Source: Adiantum capillus-veneris (taxonomy: Eukaryota; Streptophyta; Polypodiopsida; Polypodiales; Pteridaceae). From it: a DNA stretch of 62,000 nt. The notes below the pieces were generated by a model, which was not told the origin of the DNA, searched no databases, and worked only from the letters and a program-made list of their open reading frames with translations. The stretch is taken from contig CM043947.1 of the NCBI GenBank assembly GCA_014529385.2, positions 96,754,036 to 96,816,035 of the forward strand, read 5' to 3'. The position numbers and the translations under genes were made by a program. Below are positions 37,608-49,240 of this stretch, one piece after another (the stretch's first letter is position 1; every line of letters begins with the position of its first letter).

Positions 37608-39704
37608 TGGATTTCTCTTATCCGGAATTTCATGGAAGAAGTGATGAAGATGTGGAAGAATTTTTGGAAAATATGGAGGTTGCCTGCATTAGGAATCAAA
37701 TTCACGATCCTGCACATATGTTACCGTCTTCTCCAAATTTGTTTGAAGAGTAATACACGAGTTTGGTCCAAAGAATTTGAAGAGGAGTTGTGTGTGGCCG
37801 ATCCACCTGTCAGATTAAGTTGGGATAATCTACGACATGGATTGGAAGTGGAGTTTGTGAAGACATAATATCCTAACAAAGTGTGGCAAGAAGTACAGGG
37901 TTTGGTGCAAAGGGGAGGTGAGCTAGTATATGCATGCTTACGTAAGTTTTCAATGGCACGAGAGAGGATGTGCAAGGCCTTTGCACCACAGGTACCCCCA
38001 CCTAGCATGATGAATAAGGACGGGTTCTTGACTGGTCTTTGGGAGAATATACATTGGAGAGTGGAGCTAAAGAAGCCTAGAACATGTGAAGATGCACTAG
38101 AGGTAGCAAGGAACAAAGAGTGGAAATTGAGAAGAATGAGTCAGCTAGGAGTAGAGTCTTTGCCCAGGAGGTCTGAGTTTCAGCCTATGGATTCTTTGCA
38201 AGGTCGCATGCCAGGGGTTTATCATGAACCAATGGTTTTTGTTACTCCTCAGGTTATGCGAGCAGTGGTCACTACAACAGTGCAAGATGATGGGCTAAGG
38301 CAAGACATGAGGCAAGTGGTAGATTTAATCAAGAATATCAGCCTAATGGTAGAGTCTAGAGGCAGACGCCCACGTATTATAATTGCGGAGAGTTGGGCCA
38401 CATCAGCCTGCAATGTGATAAGATACCAAGGATGGGGGGAGACATGTATTCATTGCCAAGGCAGGTGCTAACTAGGTCAAATGATTATGGCATTGAAATT
38501 AAGGGAGAAGAAGGAACCAGTGGATTAACCCAAGAGGAAAAGGGAAAGACAAAAGTGATAAGCGTGGTCACCTTGGAGAAGGCAGTGAAGCTGGATGATA
38601 CATTAGTGATGCCTATTGGGAAGAGGACCACACATGATAAGGAAGGAAGAAGTGCCCCAAGTCCTAGTAAGAAGAAGAGAAAGAGCCATGAAGACGAGGA
38701 TGTCAAGGCCAAGAGGAAAAGAAGGGCTCGTTGCAAGTTTCATGTTTCAGATTTTCCACTAGGGAATGTGCAATTAATCTATGACTTGAAGCAGGATTTG
38801 ACAAGCAAGAAACAAGATGTTACTTTTGGTCAGCCTATAGAGATGGTGCCTAAGCTAAAGTGACAGTGGAAGAGGATGGTTAACCCAATGGAGAAAGAAT
38901 CAAAGAGAGTTTTAGTGAAGGTATTGGCAATGGATGAGCTAGCAGACATTTGCCCATATAGTAGATGTGTGGCACAAAAGAAAAAATATGGGACAAGGTT
39001 ATGTTGATGGCGGAGCCTAAATATGTGTCATAACACACTCATGCGTTGAGAAGATGGATCATACAGTGATTGGGGTGTCAGGCTTTTGGATTAGATTAGC
39101 AAACCATCAGAAAGTAAAATGTTTGGGTGTTGTAAAGAGCTTAGAAGTAGAGGCATATGATGCAAAGGTGGTGGTTGATTTTCATGTGATGCCAACAGGG
39201 TTGGGAGCATACCCTATTATACTGGGGAGACCATGGTTACATGCAGTGGGAGATGTTTAAGATTGGGGATGTGGTACGATTAGCCTCTATGGAAAGACAG
39301 GTGCCAATAAGCTATATAATATGGAAACACAAAAAGTATTAGAGGAACTTTATGAAGATGAGGATGAGTCTAGTGATGAAGACTATTCCGTAGTGACTAA
39401 CGAGGATAGTGATAGTACTACCAACAGCAATGAGGATGTTGATGTTGCATTTCTTTGATGGACAAAGAAATCCATGAGTTTCATTTAGTTGCATTTGCAA
39501 ATGAGATTGAAAATGAACGTGAAGGGCCTTATGAAGTGATTGAAGGGTTGATGCAAACCAAGGTTGAATTTTCAAAGAAGCAGGAATTGATGACACAAAT
39601 GATCAGTGGAGACCTATCAGCTATGGAGAAGGAGATATATTTGCATATGTTGGCTAGTTTTGCTGATTTGTTCATTACTTCATATGGAGATTAGAGGAAC
39701 CACA
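37608..39704 (+). pseudogene. gypsy-1 gag and protease
   Basis: Gag begins MDFSYPEFHGRSDEDVEEFL (37,608). It continues through LRLLQICLKSNTRVWSKEFE, DKVWQEVQGLVQRGGELV and DALEVARNKEWKLRRMSQLG to a zinc knuckle YYNCGELGHISLQC, where the first Cys of CX2CX4HX4C is Tyr (TAT at 38375-38377). A basic linker SKKKRKSHEDED and KAKRKRRARCKF follows, with SDFPLGNVQLIYDL. The protease has D-G-G-A at about 39,006, directly followed by a TAA (39,018) and ICVITHSCVEKMD, and closes with GLGAYPIILGRPWLHAVGD. An acidic linker (EDEDESSDEDYS) then leads towards RT but is cut near 39,700 by the third gypsy fragment. Several stops and frameshifts make it non-functional. Confidence 0.8.
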
Positions 39705-39812
39705 CATCAGAGTGGTCCGGCGAAGAGTCCCTTCCAGGATTTCGGATGCTATTGGCGATCTCCCTCGACGCCATACAGTTCGGTTCCAGTACCTCACTTT
39801 GAAAAGGAGGGG

Positions 39813-41475
39813 ATGTCACGTGACACATCCAACCCTATGTGTCCGTGGACAAGCTACAACATGATCAGTGTTCATTCAGTCCAGTCAAATCTAGTTTAGA
39901 AGTGATCTGGCACTTTTGTGAGTCTATTCGTAGACCGTGCATGCCCAATCACTTAGCATAGCTGCATATCCTCTAGTGGCACACAACATGATCATCATTA
40001 TTCCCTTCAGAATCCATCAGATTCAGTCAGGGGAATTTTCCAGTGCATTTAGCCTATTTTTTCTTTTTTTTGGTATTTTTCACTTATTATTTTTAAGTGA
40101 CTTCCCAACAAAAGTAGGTAGGGCAATTTTGCTAAGTTAATATATAAGCAAACCCAAGTTAGCACTAAATGGCAGAATAGGCGGCAGGAGCACATGCTCA
40201 ACAGGCATCTTCTCAGCAAGACCCCGCAGTACCCCCAAGCCTGGCATTTTCCTCTCCATGAGCCTAGTGTTTTCAGTTTGGGTCTTCACCATCGCCAGAC
40301 ACTCCAATTGCTTGGCATTTTTCAGCATTGCTTGGTCGCCACAGTATCCTACAGCCTAGCATTTCCAGATTGTCCTCAAGTAGTACTAGATCCTTAGTGT
40401 TTTTAGCTTTGCATCATTGCCACCAGTACCAGACCTTCAGTGTTTTTACTAACGCTACAGGCAGCCATCAACGTTTTCATTTTCAGCCTCACATGCAATA
40501 GATGGTCAACGTTTTCATCCCTCTTGGACAACGACAGATTCAGCCCTAGATGCATGCAGAAGGCCCCCATTTTCAGCCCTCAAAAACGCAGCCAAACAGT
40601 CATTTTTAGCCACCGAAACAGCCCCAAAATTCAGCAGATCAAAGACCACAAATTTCAGCCCTAAAGTCGTCTTCGTCATCACCATCGTCGTCTCACCGAC
40701 ATATTCCAAGGTTGCATCAGTCCATTGCATTGTCATTGTACCACTTTGTGCAATCAATAAGTAGACCACTCTCGCCGACGAGAGTGGGGCCTTTGGAGGA
40801 GGATTTTACAACGTCTCTGGTGTCGTATCTCTCTTTTCTCTCTTCCTCTCAGCCTCATACACTTGCATGCACAATGTCCATTCACTTTTTTTGTGATCAT
40901 AGTACTTTCCATTAAGAACGGAAGGCTCTCCCTTCCATAAGAACTAAAAGGAACCTTGAGCAGAGTTCAGAGCACTCATCTTGAGCAAAGCACAAACATT
41001 CATTCTGCTGCACCTAATAGCAGATTTCAGCATCTGCGTTTTCAGCGTGCCGTCGTCACATCATCATCATTGCCGTTGTCACCGACATAGAGTCAGAATT
41101 CAACAAATAAAGATTTGTAGATTTTAGCCATTAGCGTTTTCAGATTTCAGCTCATCTCATTGTTGTCCTCGTCGTTGTCCTCATCGTCGTTGAGATCGTC
41201 CACAAGTAATTTCTGCAATCAATAGTAGACCGCTCTTGCCATAGAGAGTGGGGCCTTCGGAGGAGGGTTGGGCGACATTCTCGTGTCTTCTCTCTCTATC
41301 TCTCAGTCTCAACACCTTCATTCACAGTGTTTGCCACTTTGTTTGTGATCATTTGCACTCTCTCACTAAAGGAACGGAAGGCTCTCCCTTCCATAGGTAA
41401 AAGGAACCTTGAGCACAGTTCAAAGCACTCATCTTGAGAAAATTCCAACATTCACTTCCGCTGCACCTTACAGAG
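39813..41475 (+). repeat. LTR-like block of gypsy-3 with a 465-bp internal duplication
   Basis: Starts TGTCACGTGACACATCC directly after a polypurine tract. It has a TATA-like TTAATATATAAGC at about 40,138. Two copies of a segment starting TGCAATCAATA(A)GTAGACC begin at 40749 and 41214 and run through AGAGTGGGGCCTT and GGAACGGAAGGCTCTCCCTT to GCTGCACCT. The right border is uncertain because RT coding starts soon after 41,475. Confidence 0.6.
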
Positions 41476-41479
41476 TACT

Positions 41480-42870
41480 TCACCTTACTGCTCTTTGGTG
41501 TCGTTGGTTTTAGAGAAAGACGGATCTTGGAGAATGTACATTGATTATAGAGCTCTCAATAAAATCACCATCAAGAACAGATTTCCGATTCTGAGGATCA
41601 ATGATATTCTTGACATTTTACAAGGATCTCTTGTTTTAGCAGGATCGATTTAAAGAGCGGATATCATTAGATCCGAATTGCACCGGGAGATGTCTACAAG
41701 ATATCTTTTCGGACGAGCTTTGGTTTATAGGAATTTTTGGTGATGCCTTTTGGCCTTACCAATGCTCTAGAGACTTTTAACCGAATGATGGACATGATTT
41801 TCAAAGACTACATATTTTTTGTTGGCTCTTTCTTTGATGACATTATAGTCTTCTTCAAGGATGAGGCAGAACATAGACAACATTTGCTACAGGTCTTTCA
41901 GGAATTGCGAGATCACAAGTTGGTGATCAATGCCAAGAAGAGTGAAATTTTTTAACCGGAGATACACTTTTTGGGACACATCGTCTCAGTAGCAGGAGTA
42001 CAGATGGACCCCGCCAAGATTGAGACTATACGTGATTGGCCCCGTTTGAAGAATTTCCATGAAGTTGGAAGCTTCTTGGTCTTATGTTCCTAAAACCGAC
42101 GGTTCATTAGAAAGTTTGTAGAGGTTGCTTCCCCTTTGCATATCTTGACACAGAAAGGAGTCCCTTTCTCATGGGGACCCACAAAGGTGATTGCCTTTTA
42201 GACTTTGAAAGAGAAATTGACTACAAGACCAGTTTTGATTTTGCCAGATTTTCAAAATTCATTCGAAGTATATTGTGATGCTTGCGGTCGTAGTCTGGGT
42301 GCGGTCTTAATGCAAGAATAGCGTCACCATGAAACGCGTTTCGGTAGGTAAGGACAAGTGAAATGTTTTGGGCCTTGAAACGTTTTGCTCACCAAGTGAA
42401 ACACAAGCCGTTTCACTAGCAACAAGTTACCATGGTTTTAGTTTCAAAGTCACTAAACATACGTTTCGGTCTCACGTTTCATTGTGCTCTAGATATCATG
42501 TCATTGCCTATGAAAGCCGGTTGATTTCAAGGCCGAAATAAACAACAGAGATATATGAGAAAGAGCTTTGGCGGTTATCCATGCTCTTACTTAGTGGCGA
42601 CATTACCTACTCGGAGCCGATTTTATGTTCTTCACTGATCATCAGAGTTTACACTAATTCTTGTCACAAAAGCAGCTTGCGGAAAAGCAGATGCGGTGGG
42701 CTAACATTTTGTCACAGTTTCACTTCCAAATTTTCCATGTACAAGGACAAAAGAACTTGGTGGCAGATGCTTTGTCCCGGAAGCCGTTAGTCTTGGCTAT
42801 TTCCGTGATTCATCATAGAAGCTTCGAGAACATGGTTGATCAATATGCCACTGTTGTGTTGCTGACATGT
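41480..42870 (+). pseudogene. gypsy-3 reverse transcriptase and RNase H
   Basis: Frames shift but the order is clear. Segments are KDGSWRM-like text (about 41,520), DYRALNKITIKNRFPI, IDLKSGYH-IRIAPGDVYK, LVMPFGLTNALETFNRMMDM (41,737), FFDDIIVFFKDEAEH (RT catalytic F-x-D-D), HFLGHIVSVAGVQMDPAKIE, GVPFSWGPTK, and RNase [18 protein letters not shown]. After a small insertion (42,319-42,491) come IAYESRL, EIYEKEL, TDHQSL-like text and FHVQGQKNLVADALSRK. The motifs look chromovirus-like rather than Tat-like. Stops at several sites. Integrase is missing after about 42,870. Confidence 0.8.
42319..42491. mobile_element. small terminal-inverted-repeat insertion inside gypsy-3 RNase H
   Basis: The RNase H text breaks after GAVLMQE and resumes at HVIAYES, with 173 unrelated bases between. 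The ends are inverted: TAGCGTCACCATGAAACG at the left, and TAGAGCACAATGAAACG when the right end is read in reverse. Internal words such as CGTTTCGG and GAAACG recur. No target duplication was recognised, so the superfamily is open (hAT-like ends are possible). Confidence 0.5.
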
Positions 42871-43215
42871 CAGCATGCAGAATATGTAAAAGCTTACAAA
42901 TAGCGAGACCGATGTGTAGCTGACACATCAACATGTAGAATCTGCAATCATGGTCCTCCCTCCCATGGACTTTGATGATCGAGAATGGTCACTTGCTGAC
43001 CATTCACCCAAAAATCCACGCTCCTCCACGGCTCCCGGCCTCCACCGGTCACCATGCAGTCGCACTAATTCCGTTCCCTACCCTCTAATCGAGTTTCTTT
43101 GGTTGAACATTACAATTAACTACATCATACCAAACCTCCCGAGCATGAAATTTGTTTTTCTAGATGAACATTTTCACTCAACATGTTGTCTATGTACAAA
43201 ATAGAAATAATGCAA
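42871..43215. other. residual sequence at the gypsy-3 / gypsy-1 junction
   Basis: No domain could be followed past DQYATV at about 42,850. It includes an imperfect repeat of GCTGACA(T/C)..CATG..GTAGAAT/CAGAATATG-type text (42,860 and 42,920). The gypsy-1 frame restarts near its right end. Confidence 0.35.
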
Positions 43216-44296
43216 CCTTTACTAAGTTTATAGGAGAAGAGATGCATATAGAGCTGAAAGAAGGTGCTAATCCAATGCAACAAAGGCTAAGAAGGATGGG
43301 TCAAGAGCAGATGTAATCCTTGCGGGAAGAGGTGGACAAGTTATTGAAGGCAGGGTTTATAGTCCCAGTGGAAACCACAGAATGGGTGAGTCCAGTAGCA
43401 GTCAGCCCAAAGAAGGATGGAAAGTGGAGGATTTGTGTAGATTTTAAACCCTTAAATGCAACCTCTAAGAAGAACCCATATCCTCTTCCATTCATCGATC
43501 AGATCTTGGATTCAGTGGCAGGTTATGAGAGGTACAGTGTGTGTGATGGTTTTTCAGGCTATTTTCAATTGAAGATTGCTCTTCAAGACTAAACAAAGAC
43601 AACTTTCATTACTCCATGGGGTTGTTATTGCTACACAGTATTGTCATTTGGGTTGACAAATGGACCTTACTTCTATCAAGGAAGAGAAAATTGGGTATTG
43701 GCACCATTCATTGGTAGTTGTGTTAAAGCTTTTATGGACGACATCTGTGTCTACCAGGGATTTCATTAACATGATCACAAACATGTGAATATGTTAATAA
43801 CGTTGAGTAATCACATTTTGAAATTCGTGATCACGTTAAATATTCACGTGAATTTCCCTTAACCTATAAAAATCGTCCCATTCAGTAAGCTCGATGGGAT
43901 TTTTCCATTATTACTAGACTCAGTTTAGGGTTCACATAGTTTCCTAGTAAGCTCCTTAGTAAAAAACACACACCTCAATGAAGTTTTGGTGGATTGCCAC
44001 GTCACCACTTATCGGCTTTTTTGTGATCACGTAATTGTGATAATGTAAATGTGATTATAAACATTGTGATCACAGGAAATTTCATGTGATCACGTGAATA
44101 TTCAATCCTTGGTGTCTACAGTAGTAGGGCTGAACACCATGAGAAGCTGTAGATGGTATTGGCTTGATATGGTGAATGTGAAGGACAACCAAATCCAAAT
44201 AAGTGTCATCTAGCACAACCAAGGGTGATTGGGCCATATGGTGTTAGAAAATGGCATTGAGGCTGATCCAGACAAGGTTACGTCTATTATTCTTCT
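43216..44296 (+). pseudogene. gypsy-1 reverse transcriptase, first part
   Basis: Resumes the polyprotein with KEGANPMQQRLRRMGQEQM, stop, SLREEVDKLLKAGFIVPVET, WVSPVAVSPKKDGKWRICVD, FKPLNATSKKNPYPLPFIDQ, ILDSVAGYERYSVCDGFSGY, TTFITPWGCYCYTVLSFGLT and AFMDDICVY (catalytic F-M-D-D, about 43,735). The MITE interrupts directly after VY. SSRAEHHEKL, NPNKCHLAQPRVIG and EADPDKV follow up to the copia insertion at 44,296. At least three stops or shifts. Up to 39,704 and after 49,468 the same protein continues. Confidence 0.85.
43755..44111. mobile_element. hAT-type MITE, 357 bp, 8-bp target duplication
   Basis: Flanked by perfect direct repeats GTGTCTAC (43747-43754 and 44112-44119). The termini are inverted: CAGGGATT at the left and CAAGGATT when the right end is read in reverse. 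An 8-bp duplication and CA-GGATT ends are the hallmark of hAT elements. It has no coding capacity. The inside is rich in short palindromes around GTGATCACGTGA and AATATTC. Removing it and one duplication copy restores the RT reading from DDICVY to SSRAEHH. Confidence 0.9.
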
Positions 44297-44519
44297 TGTT
44301 ACCATATGGTAGTGATGTGTGTGAACACACTAGGACTGCTAGGGTATTTTTTCCCTCTTTAGGAGGTTTTTTCCCCTGTGCATTGTATATATACGTCCAT
44401 CACTCCAGGGCTATCTATCTTTCCATTGCACACTAAGTAATACACTCTGTATTGTGTGCCTTGAGCTTCCTTCATCTTCTCCAAGCTGTGTGTGTTTCTC
44501 TGCAACCGTAATTCCAACA
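44297..44519 (+). repeat. 5' LTR of the copia element
   Basis: TGTTACCATATGGTAGTGAT to CCGTAATTCCAACA. It matches 49241-49467. It contains TATA-like TTGTATATATACG at about 44,383 followed by the presumed transcript start region. Confidence 0.95.
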
Positions 44520-44520
44520 A

Positions 44521-44533
44521 TTGGTATCAGAGC
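44521..44533 (+). promoter_or_regulatory. primer-binding site (initiator tRNA-Met)
   Basis: TTGGTATCAGAGC, two bases after the LTR end, contains TGGTATCAGAGC, complementary to the 3' end of plant initiator tRNA-Met, the common copia primer. Confidence 0.9.
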
Positions 44534-44880
44534 AGGTCATGTCCTCTCGGGCTTAGTCGCCAGTTGCTCTAGCACACGCCTGCTCACTTTCTCCAATTTC
44601 AATGAGCTTTGGCAAGCGTTCGCAGGTCGAAAAATATTTTGGGATAGCTCGTAGAGCTGGGTCTGCTCAGAATTTTGATTTGGGCTCATTTCGGCCTCCG
44701 TTTCCACTACAGGCAGTACTGCCAGGCTATTTCGTCATTTTGTGCAAAATTTTTGTCAGTGCCGTTTTCTGCATAACAGGTGCCTTATAGTATTCTATGG
44801 TTTGTGCTATATAGCAGAGGTTGTTCCAGCTCCATTTCTCTTATTTTTGGGTAGTTTTCACATCAGGTGCAGCATTTACC

Positions 44881-45732
44881 ATGGCTGACAACAACAACAC
44901 AGATGTGTTCAAGATGTTTGCTACTGAGGACAGGTTGGATGGGGAAAACTACCCTATGTGGGCTTATATGATGCAATATGTTCTTGTGTCAAAGGGTGTC
45001 TGGAACATTGTGCAGGGCATTGATGTACGTCCTAGTTATGAAGATGTAGGCGATGTTGAGGATGTTGCAGGTCTTGCTGCAAGGATTGCAGCTGTTAGAG
45101 TTGTTTTGCCTACGGCAGAACAAGCTTGTTGGAATGTTAAGGATGCGCAGGCTCATGCATTGATTGCGTTTTCTGTGAAGCGCACCATTGTTCCTCACAT
45201 CCGTTCAGCAAAATCTACAAAACAGGCTTGGGATATTCTAGCTGGTCTTTATGCAAGCCGCAATGAGGCTAAAATTTCTTTGCTGCGTAAAGAGCTGGAG
45301 TCGAAGATTATGCATGAGGAAGATGATATGGACACTTTCCTTGCTAGTGTCAAGGATATCAATGAGCAACTTATTTCTGCAGGTGAAGTTATTTCAGACA
45401 GTTCCCTTGTGCAGACTGTTCTTGATGCCTTACCATATTCTTACCAGACTTTTGCTAGTACTTGGAGACTTATGACCCAAGGAAATCTAGAAGTTGTCAA
45501 GTTTGATGCATTATGCACATTTCTTTTCCAAGAGTCACTTTCCAGAAAAAACAGGACTAGACAGCGTGCAGTTGAACAGGCTTTTATTGCTTCTCAAAGA
45601 AAGGGTGGTAGCAACAATGCAACCACTTCATATGGTTCTGCTGCGAGTGGCAAAAATTATGTTCCTAATGCTTCTGCTGGCAGCAATTCGTTTGGATATT
45701 CAAGTGATAAGGGCAAAAAGAAGATGCGTTGA
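44881..45732 (+). pseudogene. copia gag, ends in a stop at the zinc-knuckle
   Basis: Starts MADNNNTDVFKMFATEDRLD (44,881), chosen because gag proteins of this type begin with an acidic N-terminus followed by L-x-G-x-N-Y-x-x-W (here LDGENYPMWA). It continues through TKQAWDILAGLYASRNEAKI, LRKELESKIMHEEDDMDTFL, INEQLISAGEVISDS, ALPYSYQTFASTWR and a Ser/Gly-rich stretch to KGKKKMR. A TGA at 45730-45732 stands exactly where the first Cys of the knuckle CHYCKANDHLIKSC is expected, so the zinc finger is lost. About 280 residues are open up to that point. In an intact element gag and pol are one frame. Confidence 0.85.
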
Positions 45733-48700
45733 CATTATTGTAAAGCCAATGATCACTTGATCAAGTCGTGTCCTAAGTTGAAGGCCAAAGAGGCTAAGAA
45801 GAAAGAGAGTGGTTCCACTGCAAATGCTGGTTCCACTGCAAATGTAGCCATTGTTGAGTCTTCTGTGAAAGGAGACTCTGTTGCTGATGTTGATGCAGAA
45901 TGGGCTTTTAGCGCAGAGTGCACTTAAAATCCTGCTATCCATGATGCATGCTTGTCAGTTGCTGCAGATTCACATGTGTGGTATTTCGATAGTGGTGCTA
46001 CAAAGCACATTACCTCACATCGTGAATTGTTTACCTCTCTCGAGTTTGTCCCTCATGGGAATTCAGTCACTTGTGCCAACAACGCCTCTTATCCAGTTCA
46101 AGGAGTTGGAAAGATTGTCCTCACTGCTGCTAATGGCAGTTCCTTCACACTTGTTGATGCACTTTATGTACCTGGGATCAAGAAGAATCTCTTGTCTGTA
46201 TCCACACTTGCTAGACTTGGATTTGTAGTCAAATTTGTGGATGACAGATGTACAGTTCATGATCTCAGTTTTGGTGATGTAATTGTTGCATTTGGGCTTT
46301 TGTGCCGCGGGCTGTATAAGCACACTTTGTATGACAAGTGTGGATAAAATTTTGCAAATGCCGTTGCAGATTCAAGGGCTATTTCAGATGCAAAATTTTG
46401 GCATGCACGTTTTGGTCATCTGAATTTTGCCAGTTTGCTGCGTTTGTAGAAATCTGATATGGTTGCTTCTTTGCCGCCACTTGAAGCATCTGTCAAACAT
46501 GTTTTTGAAGGCTGTATTTTGGGTAAGATGCAGCATTCTAAATTTCCAAAGGATGATTCAGTTCGAGCCACATGCAGGTTGCAACTTGTGCATAGTGATG
46601 TTTGTGGGCCCATGCAAACTCCGTCCTTGGGCAATACCTGTACTTCGTGACTTTCATTGATGATTACTCCAGGCATGCATTGGTATTTCCGCTCAAAGCA
46701 AAGTCCAAAGTTTTTATGTGCTTCAAACAATTTCTGGCTATGGCTGAAAATGTCTCGAAATGTACTATGGGCACCCTCCGTTCCGATCGAGGGGGGGAGT
46801 ATATGTCTCATGAATTTAATGCATTTTTGGCTAGTCGTGGGATAAAACACCAATGTACAGTGCCTTATACACCTCAAAAAAATGGTGTTGCTGAGAGGAA
46901 AAACAGGTCACTGACGGAAATGGCACGATGTATGGTCAAAAGTCAAGCTTTGTTGCATTCTTTTTGGCTTGAGGCCATCATGTGTGCCACTTATTTACTT
47001 AACAGGTGTCCTACGAAAGCTTTGAAGTCTATTACTCCATATGAAGCATGGCATGATAGAAAGCCTTCTATTGAGCACATGCGTGTTTTTGGCTATTTGG
47101 CATATGCTTTGGTGCCACAAGTGCAGCGCAGAAAATTGGATGATAAGGCTGTCAAATGTATTTTTGTTGGTTATAGTGCTGAAAGCAAAGGTTACAGGTT
47201 GAATCATCCGCAAACAAAATGTAATCTGGTTTCTCGGGATGTATTGTTTGTGGAAGATTCTGTTCAGCCCTTGCTGTCATGTACTAGAGACAGTAATGTA
47301 AGCTCACAGGACATTTATGACACTTTGTTGCCTCTTTTCAGTGGTGGAAATACGATGTATGTTCCAATGAGGCAAATATACAACCTATGGGGGTTTCTGA
47401 AAATGTTTTAGATCAGCCTATTACTGATGCATATGTACATGATGTACTTGATGAGGAAAGGGCTGAAAATGAGCACGCTAGAGGTATGCCAAAATGGCTG
47501 GTGCACACTTTGCGTGACAGTAAATTGGATGCACCTTTGTCTAGTCGTACTCGTTCAGGCTCTCGCCATGCATCTTATGCATCATATTGTTATGCTTTGG
47601 CTGTGTCTAGCTTACATGATGTTGAGGAGTCTCTGTCTTTTGATGAAGCACAAAATTCAGAAAATTGGATGGTTGCCATGCAATCAGAATATGATGCACT
47701 TATAGAAAATGACACATGGACTTTATGTGATTTGCCTCCTGGAAAAAAGGCCATTGGTACGAAGTGGGTTTACAAGTTGAAACGCAAGCCGGATGGTGAG
47801 ATCAATCGCCATAAGGCTCGACTTGTTGCAAAAGGTTATGCACAGCAAAAAGGCATAGATTATGAAGAGACTTTTGCTCCCACTTTTCGTATGACTACTG
47901 TACGTTTTCTATGTGCATTGGCAGCTCATTTTGGTTGGGATGTACATCAATCAGACATTGTTACTCCTTTCTTGAATGGTGACATATTTGAGGAAGTTTA
48001 TGTAACGTAGCCTCGCGGTTTTGTCATAAAAGGACAAGAGGACAAAGTGTGCAGATGTAAGAAGGCTTTGTATGGGTTGAAGCAATCTCCTCATTCTTGG
48101 TATGAGAAAGCTGACACTCATTTGGTTAAACGAGGCTTTCGTAACAGTCCAACAGAAAGCACATTGTATGTAAAGCGTGAGGGTGATGTACTTCTCATTG
48201 TGGTTCTTTATGTTGATGATTTGCTGATCACTCGAACAAATGAGAGACATATTGCTGAATTTAAGGCTGATTTGAATGCTACTTTCAAGGTGAAATATTT
48301 GGGGCTGTTGCATCATTACTTGGGTATACAGTTTAAGCAGTGTAATGGTGGTATTTCCTTGTGTCAGAAAAGTTACATCGAGACATTGCTATGTAAGTTT
48401 GGACTTGAGGATTGCAAACCTATTGCCACTCCCATGGAAACAGGTTTGAAGTTGAGTCTACATGATGCTGGCAATCCTGCTGATGTCACTCTTTACCAAA
48501 CTGCTATTGGCTGCCTCATTTATGTATGCAACACGAGGCTGGATATTCAATTTGCAGTCTCACAGGTCAGCAAATTTATGCATAGCCCAGGGTCTAAGCA
48601 TTGGCAGGCTGTCAAGAGGATTTTCCGCTACCTTAGTGGCACTTTACATCTTGGCTTGTTTTATCCCAAGGGGGGATCATTGCCGCCAGACTTACATGCT

Positions 48701-49165
48701 TTTTCAGACTCAGATTGGGCTGGTTGTTTTGACACACGAGTGTCCACAAGTGGTTTTTGTTTCATGCTTGGCAGTTCATGTATATCATGGTTGAGCAAGA
48801 AGCAACCTACTGTGGCCACTTCGAGTTGTGAGGATGAGTATACGGCAGTCTTCACAGCTACGGTTGAGTGTGAATGGCTCAGACGCCTTATGGTTGATTT
48901 GGGTGTTGGATAGGAAACTGCCAACACTATCCACACTGATAGTGAGAGCGCATTGGCAGTTGCGAGGAACCCAGTTTTTCATGCTCGCACAAAGCACATT
49001 GAGGTGCATTACCACTATGTCAGGGAGAGGCTCTCAGCAGGAGAGATCAACTTGGCTTATGTGCCAACACAGGACAACCTTGCAGATCTTTTCACAAAGG
49101 CATTGTCTTGTGAGAAGCTTGAAGCTTTCCGCAAAGCTTTGGGATTACTCTCGTTTGTGGACTGA
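45733..49165 (+). pseudogene. copia pol: protease, integrase, reverse transcriptase, RNase H
   Basis: Rest of the knuckle HYCKANDHLIKSC, then protease HVWYFDSGATKHITSHREL (D-S-G-A, 45,970). The GAG-pre-integrase part WHARFGHLNFASLLRL is followed by integrase with HSDVCGP, TFIDDYSRHALVF, LRSDRGGEYMSHEF and YTPQKNGVAERKNRSLTEMA (D, D, E present). RT follows with NENW-like SENWMVAMQSEYDALIENDT, GTKWVYKLKRKPDGEINRHK, ARLVAKGYAQQKGIDYEETF and VVLYVDDLLIT (Y-V-D-D intact). RNase H has AFSDSDWAGC, DEYTA and TKHIEVHYHYVRE, ending GLLSFVD. Stops at 45925, 46345, 46447 (CAG to TAG likely), 48008 (CAG to TAG likely) and 48911, with frameshifts near 46,630 and 47,380. All catalytic residues of integrase and RT survive. 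Confidence 0.95.
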
Positions 49166-49230
49166 TCCTGTCCTCAAGGCATGGCACTTCCCTTTACTCA
49201 TGTGCCATCTCTCGTTCACCACATCACTCC

Positions 49231-49240
49231 AGGGGGGATT
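49231..49240 (+). promoter_or_regulatory. polypurine tract of the copia element
   Basis: AGGGGGGATT abuts the 3' LTR start TGTTACCATA. It is the plus-strand primer site for reverse transcription. Confidence 0.85.

Larger units (their letters stand above)
39705..43215 (+). mobile_element. gypsy-3 fragment inserted in gypsy-1, apparently permuted
   Basis: Coding of gypsy-1 stops near 39,700 (ADLFITSYGD) and resumes near 43,216 (EMHIELKEGANPMQQRLRRM). Between them lie, in plus orientation, an internal 3' end with polypurine tract AAAAGGAGGGGA (39,801-39,812), an LTR-like block from TGTCACGTGACAC (39,813), and then RT and RNase H of a different gypsy lineage. Order 3' end - LTR - RT - RH, without gag or integrase, is not that of a normal element. 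Borders are approximate and no target duplication was found. Confidence 0.6.

Noticed and set aside
46414-46877. Minus-strand frame of 153 codons inside the copia element
   Set aside because: Antisense shadow of the integrase; the plus strand carries the conserved D, D and E residues.
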